Shown: positions 17,153 to 25,159 of the stretch, in pieces
How the letters are laid out: each line of letters starts with the position of its first letter
How positions within the stretch are numbered: the stretch's first letter is position 1
Assembly (NCBI GenBank): GCA_040769385.1
Contig: JAXGLD010000003.1
Span: 124,001 to 188,000, forward strand
Origin: PHAA01 sp022706565
GTDB lineage: Bacteria > Bacillota > Syntrophomonadia > Syntrophomonadales > Syntrophomonadaceae
Length of the DNA: 64,000 nucleotides
Direction of reading: 5' to 3'
The notes under the pieces: generated by a model
Seen by the model: only the letters and a program-made list of their open reading frames with translations
What the model was told of the DNA's origin: nothing
The model's database searches: none
Made by a program: the position numbers and the translations under genes

Positions 17153-17860
17153 TTGAGCATCCTTTATTGGGCGCTGGCGGTGACTGCTGTTATTAATGGT
17201 ACCCTATTGTTGTTCGGTTATCTAAGCAACCAGGTTTTTCCCCAGCCATTGGAGCCTGACCAGGAAAAAGCTTACCTTGATCAGCTGCAGGAGGGCAGCT
17301 TGGAAGCCCGTAACAAATTGATCGAGCACAATCTCAGGCTGGTCGCACATGTTGTCAAGAAATACGAGAGCAGCGGCGAAGACATGGAGGATCTGATCTC
17401 CATAGGAACGATTGGTCTTATCAAGGCCATCAAAACCTTCAACTATGAGCGGGGCGTAAAACTGGCTACCTATTCGGCCCGCTGCATTGAAAACGAAGTC
17501 CTTATGCACCTGCGCAATATAAAGAAATTGCGCCAGGAGATGTCCATCTACGATCCCATCGGGATTGACAAAGAGGGCAACGAGATCTCCCTCATGGATG
17601 TACTCACCTCGGACAACGAGATCCTGGAAATAATTGAAGCCCGTATGCAGGGTCAGCAGATCAAAGACAAGCTGGATGCATTAACCGCCCGGGAGCGTGA
17701 AGTGGTGGAAATGCGTTACGGACTTTGCAACGGGTTAAAGGAAACCCAGCGTGACATAGCCCGTAAATTAGGTATCTCTAGATCATATGTGTCGCGGATT
17801 GAAAAAAGAGCGGTCAGCAAACTGATCCGGGAAATCGGCCTTGAAGCCGGTCAGGCTTGA
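17153..17860 (+). CDS. sigK: RNA polymerase sporulation sigma factor sigma-K (pro-sigma-K)
   Basis: 235-residue mother-cell sigma factor. It has an N-terminal hydrophobic pro-sequence (residues 1-25, LYWALAVTAVINGTLLLFGY), the target of SpoIVFB-type processing, then sigma region 2 (NLRLVAHVVKKYESSGEDME, DLISIGTIGLIKAIKTFNYE) and region 4 (LTAREREVVEMRYGL; helix-turn-helix QRDIARKLGISRSYVSRIEK). It starts at TTG 17153 behind GGAGGTGG. The frame is continuous, so no skin-type element interrupts it. It stands alone, followed by a terminator. Confidence 0.95.
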   Translation: MSILYWALAVTAVINGTLLLFGYLSNQVFPQPLEPDQEKAYLDQLQEGSLEARNKLIEHNLRLVAHVVKKYESSGEDMEDLISIGTIGLIKAIKTFNYERGVKLATYSARCIENEVLMHLRNIKKLRQEMSIYDPIGIDKEGNEISLMDVLTSDNEILEIIEARMQGQQIKDKLDALTAREREVVEMRYGLCNGLKETQRDIARKLGISRSYVSRIEKRAVSKLIREIGLEAGQA

Positions 17861-17941
17861 TAGGTTGCAGTAGAGCTGGAGTCGGGCCTGGATTAAAACT
17901 GTCTCCGTGGTCCTGATAAGCCGGGAAAATAAAAGATTGAG

Positions 17942-17972
17942 CCCTGTCGACCTTTCGGTTGGCAGGGATTTT
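17942..17972 (+). terminator. Terminator after sigK
   Basis: CCCTGTCGACC pairs with GGTTGGCAGGG (one mismatch, one G-U) around a TTTC loop, then ATTTTGTTTT. The remaining 17978-18163 holds a TATAAT at 18075-18080 without a matching -35, and an eight-codon ORF (ATG 18107, GAGGT site) inside a 7-bp inverted repeat (18107-18113 / 18134-18140). Confidence 0.7.
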
Positions 17973-18163
17973 GTTTTCTGCCGGAATAGGCTGTTTGGTG
18001 AATTGTAGGCTGCTCTTGTTTTTTGTATGTGTTTAAATCTTAAAGATGAGCGGCAAGAAAACAGGGCAAAGGAATATAATTAACAAATAGTAATTTTGAG
18101 GTAAACATGGATTTGAGTTATCATTGTTTTTAGAATCCATCCGCACCTACAGGAGGCACAATA

Positions 18164-19183
18164 ATGGCGGAAATTAGACGGGATTTGCTCAAAAACAACT
18201 GGGTGGCCCTGGCCCCTGAATCAGCATTAAACCCTCGTGACTTTCCCATTAAGAGGCGTGGTATAGACCCAGTGGGAAACAAGCTTTTCTGCCCGTTCTG
18301 TGAAGGTAATGAAGCCAGCACGCCTCCCGAGATACTGGCCGTTCGTGAGGATGATTCGGCACCCGGTTTACCAGGGTGGTCGATAAGGGTGGTGCCCAAC
18401 AAATTCGCGGTATTCAGACTGGAGGGGGAGCTGGAGATGCATCATACCGGCATCTACCAGAACCTGAACGGATTGGGGAGCCAGGAGGTTGTAATCGAGG
18501 ATCCCCGGCATGGTAATGATATTCATGATTTTTCTTCCGCCAAGCTGGCCGCAGTATTTCGAGTATGGCAGCAGCGCTATAAAGAATTGTCAGGCGATGA
18601 AAGGATCAAATATATCCAGATCTATAAAAACCGCGGCATTTTTGCCGGAGCTTCCCAGGAGCACAGCCACAGCCAGATAATGGGACTGCCGTTCATGCCC
18701 CGCTGCAACAGCGGGATCGTGGATTATTTCCGGAAAAATGGCCAATGCCTGCTTTGCGCCATCATGGCCGAGGAGCGGCAAACGGGAACCCGGGTGGTTT
18801 ACGAATCAGACCAATTCTTGCTGGTTTGCCCCTATGCATCCCGTTTTTTCTATGAGACCTGGATGATACCCAAACGCCATACTGATCATTACGGTGATAT
18901 TAACGAAGAAGAGATCGCTGACTTGGCTGCAATGTGCCGGTCCTATTTGGGAATGATAATAGATGTTCTGCAGGATCCGGCTTATAATCTGGTCATAAAT
19001 ACAGCCCCGGTCAACTCGGCCTACCAGCCCGGGTATCACTGGTTCCTGGAGATAGTCCCCCGCTTGCTGGTTACTACCGGAGTGGATATCGCCACCGGCA
19101 TATACACCAATCCGGTGGCTCCTGAATTGGCGGCAGATCTCTTCCGCCAGCAGATCCCAAAATACTTACAGGGGTGCATCTAA
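18164..19183 (+). CDS. galT: Galactose-1-phosphate uridylyltransferase-like HIT-fold enzyme
   Basis: 339-residue GalT-family nucleotidyltransferase. The GalT reaction swaps UMP between UDP-glucose and galactose-1-phosphate; some relatives act as sugar-nucleotide phosphorylases. Seen: CPFC near residue 43 and CLLC near 193 (possible zinc ligands), and the active-site block GASQEHSHSQIMGLP near residue 164, where the nucleophilic His sits in H-S-H-S-Q instead of the usual H-P-H-x-Q. The ATG follows AGGAGGCAC. No Leloir partner is nearby, so the true substrate is uncertain. The end overlaps the YqeG gene by one base. Confidence 0.82.
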   Translation: MAEIRRDLLKNNWVALAPESALNPRDFPIKRRGIDPVGNKLFCPFCEGNEASTPPEILAVREDDSAPGLPGWSIRVVPNKFAVFRLEGELEMHHTGIYQNLNGLGSQEVVIEDPRHGNDIHDFSSAKLAAVFRVWQQRYKELSGDERIKYIQIYKNRGIFAGASQEHSHSQIMGLPFMPRCNSGIVDYFRKNGQCLLCAIMAEERQTGTRVVYESDQFLLVCPYASRFFYETWMIPKRHTDHYGDINEEEIADLAAMCRSYLGMIIDVLQDPAYNLVINTAPVNSAYQPGYHWFLEIVPRLLVTTGVDIATGIYTNPVAPELAADLFRQQIPKYLQGCI

Positions 19184-19704
19184 TGTTGGAGCTGCTTTAT
19201 CCTCGTTATTATGTGGATACTCTGCTGGACATTCCACTGGATAAATTAAAGGCCCAAAATATTGAAGCCTTCATACTGGATTTGGATAATACTATAACCG
19301 AATGGAACAGCAATGAATTGCGCTGCGAGGTGGAGGAGTGGTTCAGGCGCATCAAAGCGGAGGGATTCCAGGCCTGTATCCTGTCCAATAACGCCGAGCA
19401 AAGGATAAAGCTGGTGGCGGACCGATTAGGCATTCCGTTTATACATCGGGCAGCCAAACCCCGCCGGGGTGCGTTTCGCCGGGCAGTGGAAGTAATGGGC
19501 GTGCGAGCCGACCAGACTGCGGTGGTTGGGGATCAGATATTTACCGATATTCTGGGAGGCAACCGGACCGGTTTGTTCACCATTCTGGTCAAACCATTGG
19601 CTAGAAGGGAATTTATCGGTACTAAAATAAATCGTACCCTGGAGATTTTTGTTCTGCGCCACCTATTGAGAAGGATTCCAGGATCCAGGAGTGACAATGA
19701 ATGA
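19183..19704 (+). CDS. YqeG family HAD-IIIA phosphatase
   Basis: 173-residue HAD-superfamily protein of the YqeG subfamily. Motif I is DLDNTI near residue 34, motif II SNN near 69, and motif IV GDQIFTDILGGNRTG near 119. YqeG-type proteins are putative phosphatases (a relative is the phosphatidylglycerophosphate phosphatase GEP4) and often sit by aroE in Firmicutes. I chose ATG 19183 (TAATG overlap with the GalT-like gene, AGGGGTG upstream) over the GTG at 19174. It overlaps aroE by four bases. Confidence 0.9.
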   Translation: MLELLYPRYYVDTLLDIPLDKLKAQNIEAFILDLDNTITEWNSNELRCEVEEWFRRIKAEGFQACILSNNAEQRIKLVADRLGIPFIHRAAKPRRGAFRRAVEVMGVRADQTAVVGDQIFTDILGGNRTGLFTILVKPLARREFIGTKINRTLEIFVLRHLLRRIPGSRSDNE

Positions 19705-20552
19705 TAATTGACAACCATACTCTAAAGATGGGACTGATCGGCAATCCCCTGGGCCACAGCCTGTCCCCCTTGATGCACAATCGTACCCTGGCCCATATGG
19801 GATTGAATGGCATATATTTGCCTATGGAGATAATGCCGCCTCGTCTGGGGGAAGCGGTTTTGGGTCTGCGGGCTTTGAATTTTACCGGAGTCAACGTAAC
19901 CATTCCCTATAAGCAGAAGGTTATCCCTTTCTTGGACGAGCTTTCACCGGAAGCCCAGGCTTGCCAGGCGGTCAATCTTATCCGGCACTCGGAGGGCCGG
20001 TTGATTGGTTATAACACTGATGGGCAGGGTTTCATAGCCAGCCTGCGGGAAGAGGGTATCGACCGGCTCAGCCGGGTTATTATCATCGGCGCGGGGGGAG
20101 CAGCACGTTCGGTGGTTTACGAATTAGCTCAGGCCGGGGCCACCCGGGTGGATATATTGGACCTGCTCCCGGAACGGGCGGATGCTCTGGCTGAGTTTGT
20201 GAATCAAGCAACCCCGGGCAGCGCAGTCGGCCATCTGATGGATCAGGCTGTATTCGCGGAATTATGTCCAGCCACCGACCTGGTGGTCAATTGTTCACCA
20301 GTGGGCATGCATCCCGCAATTGACCGGTCGCCGGTAAACTCTCTGCAAGGCTTGAACCCTGAGGCGGTGGTTTATGATTTAATCTATAATCCACCGGCCA
20401 CCAAATTTCTGAATCTGGCCAGGGATCTAAACATACATACCATCAATGGAGCCGCGATGCTGGTTCACCAGGGTGCTTTGACGCTGCAGATTCTGACCGG
20501 CCGTCAGCCTCCTGTGGACTTTATGAAGGAAGTGATAAACCATGCTATTTAG
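19701..20552 (+). CDS. aroE: Shikimate dehydrogenase (NADP+)
   Basis: 283-residue AroE, which reduces 3-dehydroshikimate to shikimate. The N-terminal substrate domain carries LIGNPLGHSLSPLMHN and NVTIPYKQKV (catalytic Lys); the Rossmann part has GAGGAARSVVYEL; the C-terminus has the NGAAMLVHQGALTLQILTG block. It starts at ATG 19701, overlapping the YqeG stop (ATGA), and its end overlaps the pseudopilin gene by 11 bases, so the run is tightly coupled. It works with aroC and aroK downstream and aroQ at 37 kb. Confidence 0.96.
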   Translation: MIIDNHTLKMGLIGNPLGHSLSPLMHNRTLAHMGLNGIYLPMEIMPPRLGEAVLGLRALNFTGVNVTIPYKQKVIPFLDELSPEAQACQAVNLIRHSEGRLIGYNTDGQGFIASLREEGIDRLSRVIIIGAGGAARSVVYELAQAGATRVDILDLLPERADALAEFVNQATPGSAVGHLMDQAVFAELCPATDLVVNCSPVGMHPAIDRSPVNSLQGLNPEAVVYDLIYNPPATKFLNLARDLNIHTINGAAMLVHQGALTLQILTGRQPPVDFMKEVINHAI

Positions 20553-21003
20553 GAGACGCGAAGGTTTTACACTGATTGAAGTCGTGGCAGTGATGGCGGT
20601 TATGCTGATAGTAGCGGCGATAGCGGTACCAGCATTGGACAGACCGCTGGAGGATGCCAGATTATACACCGACGCCCGGCAGATGGCCAATGTGCTTAGA
20701 TCAGCCCGTCAGCAGGCAGTAACCAGTATGGAAACGACCATGGTTATTTTCTATCCGACCAGCGATCGCTATAAGATGGTGGGAAAGCCATCCTCCAGCC
20801 TGCAAAGCGGGGTCCGATTCGTCGGAGGTACGACTTTTACTACCAGAACCGGTTCATTGCCCACCTGTGTATTTACGCCCACCGGAGCACCAGGATCGGG
20901 GGGGACGGTTACCTTGACCAATGGCCATAAACTGATGTACGTTATCGTCAATCCGGTGGCCGGACGGGTGAGACTATCTGAAACCCCACCCGACGGGTGG
21001 TAG
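20542..21003 (+). CDS. Type IV pilin-like protein (GspH/FimT family)
   Basis: 153-residue pseudopilin. The prepilin peptidase site is REG|FTLIEVVAVMAVMLIV at residues 6-21, with the usual Glu at mature position 5, followed by the hydrophobic helix and a GspH/FimT-like globular domain containing two or three glycine-rich strands. It would be processed by the PilD at 29.6 kb and join the pilus or pseudopilus. It is unusual in sitting between aroE and UPF0316, 4 kb from the pil cluster. The ATG overlaps the end of aroE. Confidence 0.88.
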   Translation: MLFRRREGFTLIEVVAVMAVMLIVAAIAVPALDRPLEDARLYTDARQMANVLRSARQQAVTSMETTMVIFYPTSDRYKMVGKPSSSLQSGVRFVGGTTFTTRTGSLPTCVFTPTGAPGSGGTVTLTNGHKLMYVIVNPVAGRVRLSETPPDGW

Positions 21004-21013
21004 GAGAAGCAAT

Positions 21014-21520
21014 ATGTACCTGCAGTTGTTATTCATATTCATGGCTCGTATCATCGATGTGTCCCTGGGCACGATTCGTATGATCCTGATTATCCGTGGA
21101 GACAAGTGGACGGCAGCCATTATTGGGTTTGTTGAAATCATGGTCTATACAGTTGCCCTCGGCATGGTGGTGGGGTCTTTGAATGACCCCGTGAAGCTGA
21201 TCATTTTTTGCCTGGGGTTTTCCCTGGGTGTGGTCGTGGGCAGTTTGATCGAGGAGCGTCTGGCCCTTGGTTATCGGGGAGTGCAGGTCATAGTTGATTG
21301 CGAGCACGCTTGTATAGCGGAAGAATTGAGAGAACAAGGATTTCCGGTAACTACCTGGGAGGCCCATGGCCGGGTAGGTCCCAAGGTGGTATTGAATACG
21401 GTAGTAAAACGCCAGCTGGCCAGAAAACTGGCCGCCTATGTTACTGAACGGGATCCCGGCGCATTTGTGGTATTTATGGAACCCAAACACTTTCGGGGAG
21501 GGTACATGAAAAAGAAATAG
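21014..21520 (+). CDS. UPF0316 family membrane protein (DUF2179-containing, YebE-like)
   Basis: 168-residue protein with three predicted membrane segments (about residues 3-22, 35-52, 60-80) followed by a soluble DUF2179-type domain (about 90-160, GYRGVQVIVDCEHACIAEEL). It matches UPF0316/YebE in length and in the SLGTIRMILIIRG and VGSLIEERLALGY motifs. Function is unknown. It is closely packed between the pseudopilin gene and aroC, so it is probably in the same transcript. Confidence 0.87.
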   Translation: MYLQLLFIFMARIIDVSLGTIRMILIIRGDKWTAAIIGFVEIMVYTVALGMVVGSLNDPVKLIIFCLGFSLGVVVGSLIEERLALGYRGVQVIVDCEHACIAEELREQGFPVTTWEAHGRVGPKVVLNTVVKRQLARKLAAYVTERDPGAFVVFMEPKHFRGGYMKKK

Positions 21521-21529
21521 GAGGATTGT

Positions 21530-22717
21530 ATGCTCAGATATGTCACCGCAGGTGAATCCCATGGTCAGGCTCTGGTTACCATCATAGAGGGTGTGCCGGC
21601 TGGCCTGCCTATAGCCGCCGATGAGATAAACCTGCAATTGCAGCGCCGTCAAAAGGGCCACGGGCGGGGGGGACGCATGGCCATAGAGGACGATACAGTG
21701 GAGATACTGGCCGGAATCCGCAACGGCTTGACCACTGGCAGCCCCATATCATTTATCATAAGAAACCGGGATTGGAGCAATTGGCAGGATATCATGGCCG
21801 TAGGAGAAGGTCAAGGGTCAAGGGAACGCAGTGTGCACCGGCCCCGGCCCGGTCATGCCGACCTGGGCGGGGCGATAAAATACAATCGCAGTGATATGCG
21901 CGATGTACTGGAAAGAGCCAGTGCCCGCGAAACTGCCTCCCGGGTAGCTGCCGGGGCCATATTCAGGAAACTGCTGGAAAGATTCGATATGCAGATATAC
22001 AGCCAGGTAGTGTCTATCGGGGCAGTCAGTAGCGTGCCTCCGACTATCGACCGGGCCAGTCTGCAGGATTTTAACCGCCGGGTTGAATCCTCACCGGTTC
22101 GCTGCGCGGATGAGACTGCCAGCAGGCAAATGGTGCAGGCTATCGATGACGCCCGTCAAGCCGGGGAGTCCTTGGGGGGGTGTTTTGAAGTAGGCGTCAT
22201 GGGAGTACCGCCCGGAATAGGCACCTACGCCTCCTGGGAAGACCGTCTTGATGCGCAACTGAGCGCCCTGCTCATGTCCATACCGGCCATAAAGGCAGTA
22301 GAAGTAGGGGACGGGGTAAGCAATGCTGCCCGGCCGGGATCACAGGTACACGATGAGATACGTTTTGATGAAGGCCGGGGTATCTATCGCTCGACGAATC
22401 GGGCCGGAGGGATCGAGGGAGGCATGAGCAACGGTGAGCCTATTTGGGCGCGAGCCTATATGAAACCGATCCCCACCCTTTACAAGCCGCTGATCAGCGT
22501 CAATACGGCAGTTTGGGCTGAAGAGAAAGCCGATATTGAAAGGTCGGACATATGTGCCGTGCCAGCGGCCAGCGTCGTGGGTGAAGCCATGTTGGCTTTT
22601 GGGGTGGCCCGGGCCTTCCTGAACCAGATGGGAGGAGACTTTATCGAACAAGTAGAGACCAATTATGCTGCTTATCGAGAATACTTAGGAAAGGTTTGGA
22701 AATGGCGAAAAATATAG
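21530..22717 (+). CDS. aroC: Chorismate synthase
   Basis: 395-residue FMN-dependent lyase making chorismate from EPSP. Signature stretches are GESHGQALVTIIEGVPAGLP at the N-terminus, RPRPGHADLGGAIKY near residue 105 and the C-terminal DICAVPAASVVGEAMLAF. The ATG follows AGGAGGATTGT. The end overlaps aroK by 16 bases. The length is normal for the monofunctional bacterial enzyme, which needs reduced FMN from a separate reductase. Confidence 0.97.
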   Translation: MLRYVTAGESHGQALVTIIEGVPAGLPIAADEINLQLQRRQKGHGRGGRMAIEDDTVEILAGIRNGLTTGSPISFIIRNRDWSNWQDIMAVGEGQGSRERSVHRPRPGHADLGGAIKYNRSDMRDVLERASARETASRVAAGAIFRKLLERFDMQIYSQVVSIGAVSSVPPTIDRASLQDFNRRVESSPVRCADETASRQMVQAIDDARQAGESLGGCFEVGVMGVPPGIGTYASWEDRLDAQLSALLMSIPAIKAVEVGDGVSNAARPGSQVHDEIRFDEGRGIYRSTNRAGGIEGGMSNGEPIWARAYMKPIPTLYKPLISVNTAVWAEEKADIERSDICAVPAASVVGEAMLAFGVARAFLNQMGGDFIEQVETNYAAYREYLGKVWKWRKI

Positions 22718-23271
22718 TATTTATCGGCTTCATGGGAACAGGCAAGAGCACCATTGGAATGCGGGTTGCGGAAAGGTTGAAGAAGACCTTTATTGATATG
22801 GATAGAGAGATCGAGACCTTGAATGGAATGTCGGTAGCAGAGATATTTCGGCATTACGGCGAGATCAGGTTTCGCTCCGAAGAGAATCTGATGGCGAGAA
22901 AACTGGCCCGCCAAAAGGATCTGGTAATCGCCACCGGGGGAGGGACGGTGCTTAACAGGGAAAATGTCGCGGTCCTGAAGGAAAATGGTATCTTGGTGTG
23001 CCTGGATGCTGATCCTTCCGATATCCAGGCCAGGGTCAACCGCAAGAAAGGCAGTCGGCCGTTGCTGAAAAAAGAGTCCAGTTTGGCTGATATAGAAGAG
23101 TTGTTACAGGCCCGCGAACCCTTTTACGCGTGTGCCGACATAAGGGTAACCACCACTGGCAAAAGTATGAACGAGATAGTGGATGTAATCATTGATAGGC
23201 TAAAAGCGATGGGCTATCCGCCGGGCAATTCCGCCTCGGCGGGGCCAGCATCAGGGGGTATGACGGAGTGA
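22702..23271 (+). CDS. aroK: Shikimate kinase
   Basis: 189-residue P-loop kinase that phosphorylates shikimate at O3. Walker A is GFMGTGKST at residues 8-16, shikimate-binding DMDREIE near 33, ATGGGT near 77, and the lid contains GSRPLL near 118. I chose ATG 22702, seven bases after AGGAAAGG; TTG 22696 in the same frame is less likely. It has an unusual Gly/Ser/Ala/Pro-rich C-terminal tail (about residues 172-189). It overlaps aroC upstream and nadE downstream (GTGA), so coupled translation is likely. Confidence 0.95.
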   Translation: MAKNIVFIGFMGTGKSTIGMRVAERLKKTFIDMDREIETLNGMSVAEIFRHYGEIRFRSEENLMARKLARQKDLVIATGGGTVLNRENVAVLKENGILVCLDADPSDIQARVNRKKGSRPLLKKESSLADIEELLQAREPFYACADIRVTTTGKSMNEIVDVIIDRLKAMGYPPGNSASAGPASGGMTE

Positions 23272-24917
23272 AGATAGCCATGGCCCAATTGAATCCAATT
23301 GTAGGTGATATTCGGGGTAATCTGCGGCGCATAGAGGACGTATGGATTGACTGTTGCCGGCAGCAAGTCGACCTGGTGGTTTTTCCCGAGTTATTTCTGA
23401 CTGGCTATCCGCCCAGGGATCTGCTGGAAAGGCCTGCCTTCCTGGAACGGGTCGATGATGCTATCAATCGGCTTCAGGATCTTACGGCTGGACAGCCGGG
23501 ATGTGCAGTTCTGTTTGGAGCGCCTCAAACGACCGGCAAGAAAACTGGCCGCGGTTTATACAACTCGGCCTTGCTGATTGCAGATGGGCACATCATTCTC
23601 AACCAGGCTAAATGCCTCTTGCCATCTTATGATGTGTTTGATGAAACCCGTTATTTCGATGCTGGCAAGAGGGTGAAACCAGTCGTATACAAAGATATGC
23701 GGTTGGGCATTACCATCTGTGAGGACGCCTGGAACGAAAGCGAGATGTGGAAGGGCGCGGTTCGTTATGATTGGGACCCGGTCGCGGAGGTTGCCGGGCA
23801 AGGGATCGACCTGCTGATAAATATTTCTGCCTCCCCCTATTTCTTGAACAAGCAGGAGGTAAGATGCCGGCTGATGAGTAAACATGCCCGTAACCACGGT
23901 GTTCCGGTAATATACCTCAATCAGGTTGGTGGCAACGATGAGCTGATTTTTGACGGCCAGAGCATCATGGTGGATACGGACGGAGAGATACTGCATGCCC
24001 TGGCGGCGTTTGCGGAAGAAGTGCGAATAGTGGAAACCGGTCAGGATGTAGAACCGGTCTTATGTAAAAAACAAGACCCGATGGCCGAACTCTATGATGC
24101 GTTGGTACTGGGTTTAAGGGACTATGTACATAAATGCGGTTTTACCCGGGTCATCATAGGTCTATCGGGCGGCATCGATTCAGCCGTGGTAGCGTGTTTG
24201 GCCGCTGAGGCCTTGGGAAATGACAATGTGTTGGGGGTCACCATGCCGTCCCAGTATTCATCCAAGGGCAGTGTGGTGGACTCGCTGGAATTGGCGGCCA
24301 ACCTGGGGATCGAATGCAGGACTATACCGATTGAGGCCATCTTCAACAGCTACATCAATACACTCCAGGAACAATTTATCGGATACGCCCCTGATATTAC
24401 CGAAGAAAACATTCAGGCCCGGATCAGGGGCAGCATTCTGATGGCTTTATCCAACAAATACGGTTCGATGGTCATCAACACCGGCAACAAGAGCGAGATA
24501 GCGGTAGGCTACTGCACATTATATGGCGATATGTGCGGTGGCTTGAGCGTGTTGGCCGATGTGCCCAAGACGGTGGTTTATGAATTGACTGCTTATATCA
24601 ACCGGGAGCAGGAGATAATTCCCGCCGCTATTGTGGAAAAAGCGCCTTCGGCTGAGCTGCGGCCAGATCAGACGGATCAGGACACTTTGCCACCGTATCC
24701 AGTCCTGGATGCTATCCTGAACCTATACATAGAGGAGAATCAATCCGCCCAGCAGATAATCGATCGGGGTTTCGACCCAGAGACGGTAAGATGGGTGCTG
24801 CGGACGGTTAACCGCAACGAATACAAGCGCCGGCAGGCGGCTCCGGGGCTTAAGGTGAGCACCAGGGCATTTGGAGCCGGGCGGCGTATGCCGATAGCGG
24901 CCCGCTGCGAAATATAA
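23268..24917 (+). CDS. nadE: Glutamine-dependent NAD+ synthetase
   Basis: 549-residue two-domain enzyme that amidates NAAD to NAD+ using glutamine. The N-terminal nitrilase-type glutaminase (about 1-260) has the Glu-Lys-Cys triad in FPELFLTGYPP, KCLLPSYDVFDE and ITICEDAW. The C-terminal NAD-synthetase domain carries the PP-loop GLSGGIDSAVVACLAAEALG near residue 300. It starts at GTG 23268, overlapping the aroK stop. It ends the aro operon, before a strong terminator. NAD supply beside shikimate genes shows no obvious functional link. Confidence 0.96.
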   Translation: MKIAMAQLNPIVGDIRGNLRRIEDVWIDCCRQQVDLVVFPELFLTGYPPRDLLERPAFLERVDDAINRLQDLTAGQPGCAVLFGAPQTTGKKTGRGLYNSALLIADGHIILNQAKCLLPSYDVFDETRYFDAGKRVKPVVYKDMRLGITICEDAWNESEMWKGAVRYDWDPVAEVAGQGIDLLINISASPYFLNKQEVRCRLMSKHARNHGVPVIYLNQVGGNDELIFDGQSIMVDTDGEILHALAAFAEEVRIVETGQDVEPVLCKKQDPMAELYDALVLGLRDYVHKCGFTRVIIGLSGGIDSAVVACLAAEALGNDNVLGVTMPSQYSSKGSVVDSLELAANLGIECRTIPIEAIFNSYINTLQEQFIGYAPDITEENIQARIRGSILMALSNKYGSMVINTGNKSEIAVGYCTLYGDMCGGLSVLADVPKTVVYELTAYINREQEIIPAAIVEKAPSAELRPDQTDQDTLPPYPVLDAILNLYIEENQSAQQIIDRGFDPETVRWVLRTVNRNEYKRRQAAPGLKVSTRAFGAGRRMPIAARCEI

Positions 24918-24960
24918 ACCCTAAACCTGGCGGACCACAACCACAACTACATCACAGTAC

Positions 24961-25001
24961 AACAGGGCTGACTTTGTGTTACAGAGGCAGCCCTGTTTTT
25001 T
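24961..25001 (+). terminator. Rho-independent terminator after nadE
   Basis: AACAGGGCTG / CAGCCCTGTT, 10-bp stem with a 17-base loop, then T6. It closes the aro-nadE operon. Confidence 0.88.
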
Positions 25002-25159
25002 GTAAAAATTTAGAAATTATTTTTCCAGAAAAGAGGAAATTGCATACTAAAAAAAGAAATATATGGAAACTTGTCTGACGAAAAGACATTCTGGCAATTT
25101 TTCTAGAAATTTCTGGAGGATTACTGTTTGCATACTGATCACGCTTTGAGGATTGAGCC
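25002..25159 (+). promoter_or_regulatory. AT-rich upstream region of the type IV pilus operon
   Basis: Distinctly AT-rich compared with its surroundings. It holds a direct repeat TTGCATACT (25040-25048 and 25128-25136) and an inverted repeat TCCAGAAA (25024-25031) / TTTCTGGA (25110-25117), plus TTTCTAGAAA at about 25100. I see no clean sigma-A promoter, but the pil operon must start here, so this probably holds its promoter and an operator. Confidence 0.45.

Noticed and set aside
17153..17860. skin-like insertion in sigK
   Set aside because: The frame is intact from the pro-sequence to the region 4 helix-turn-helix.
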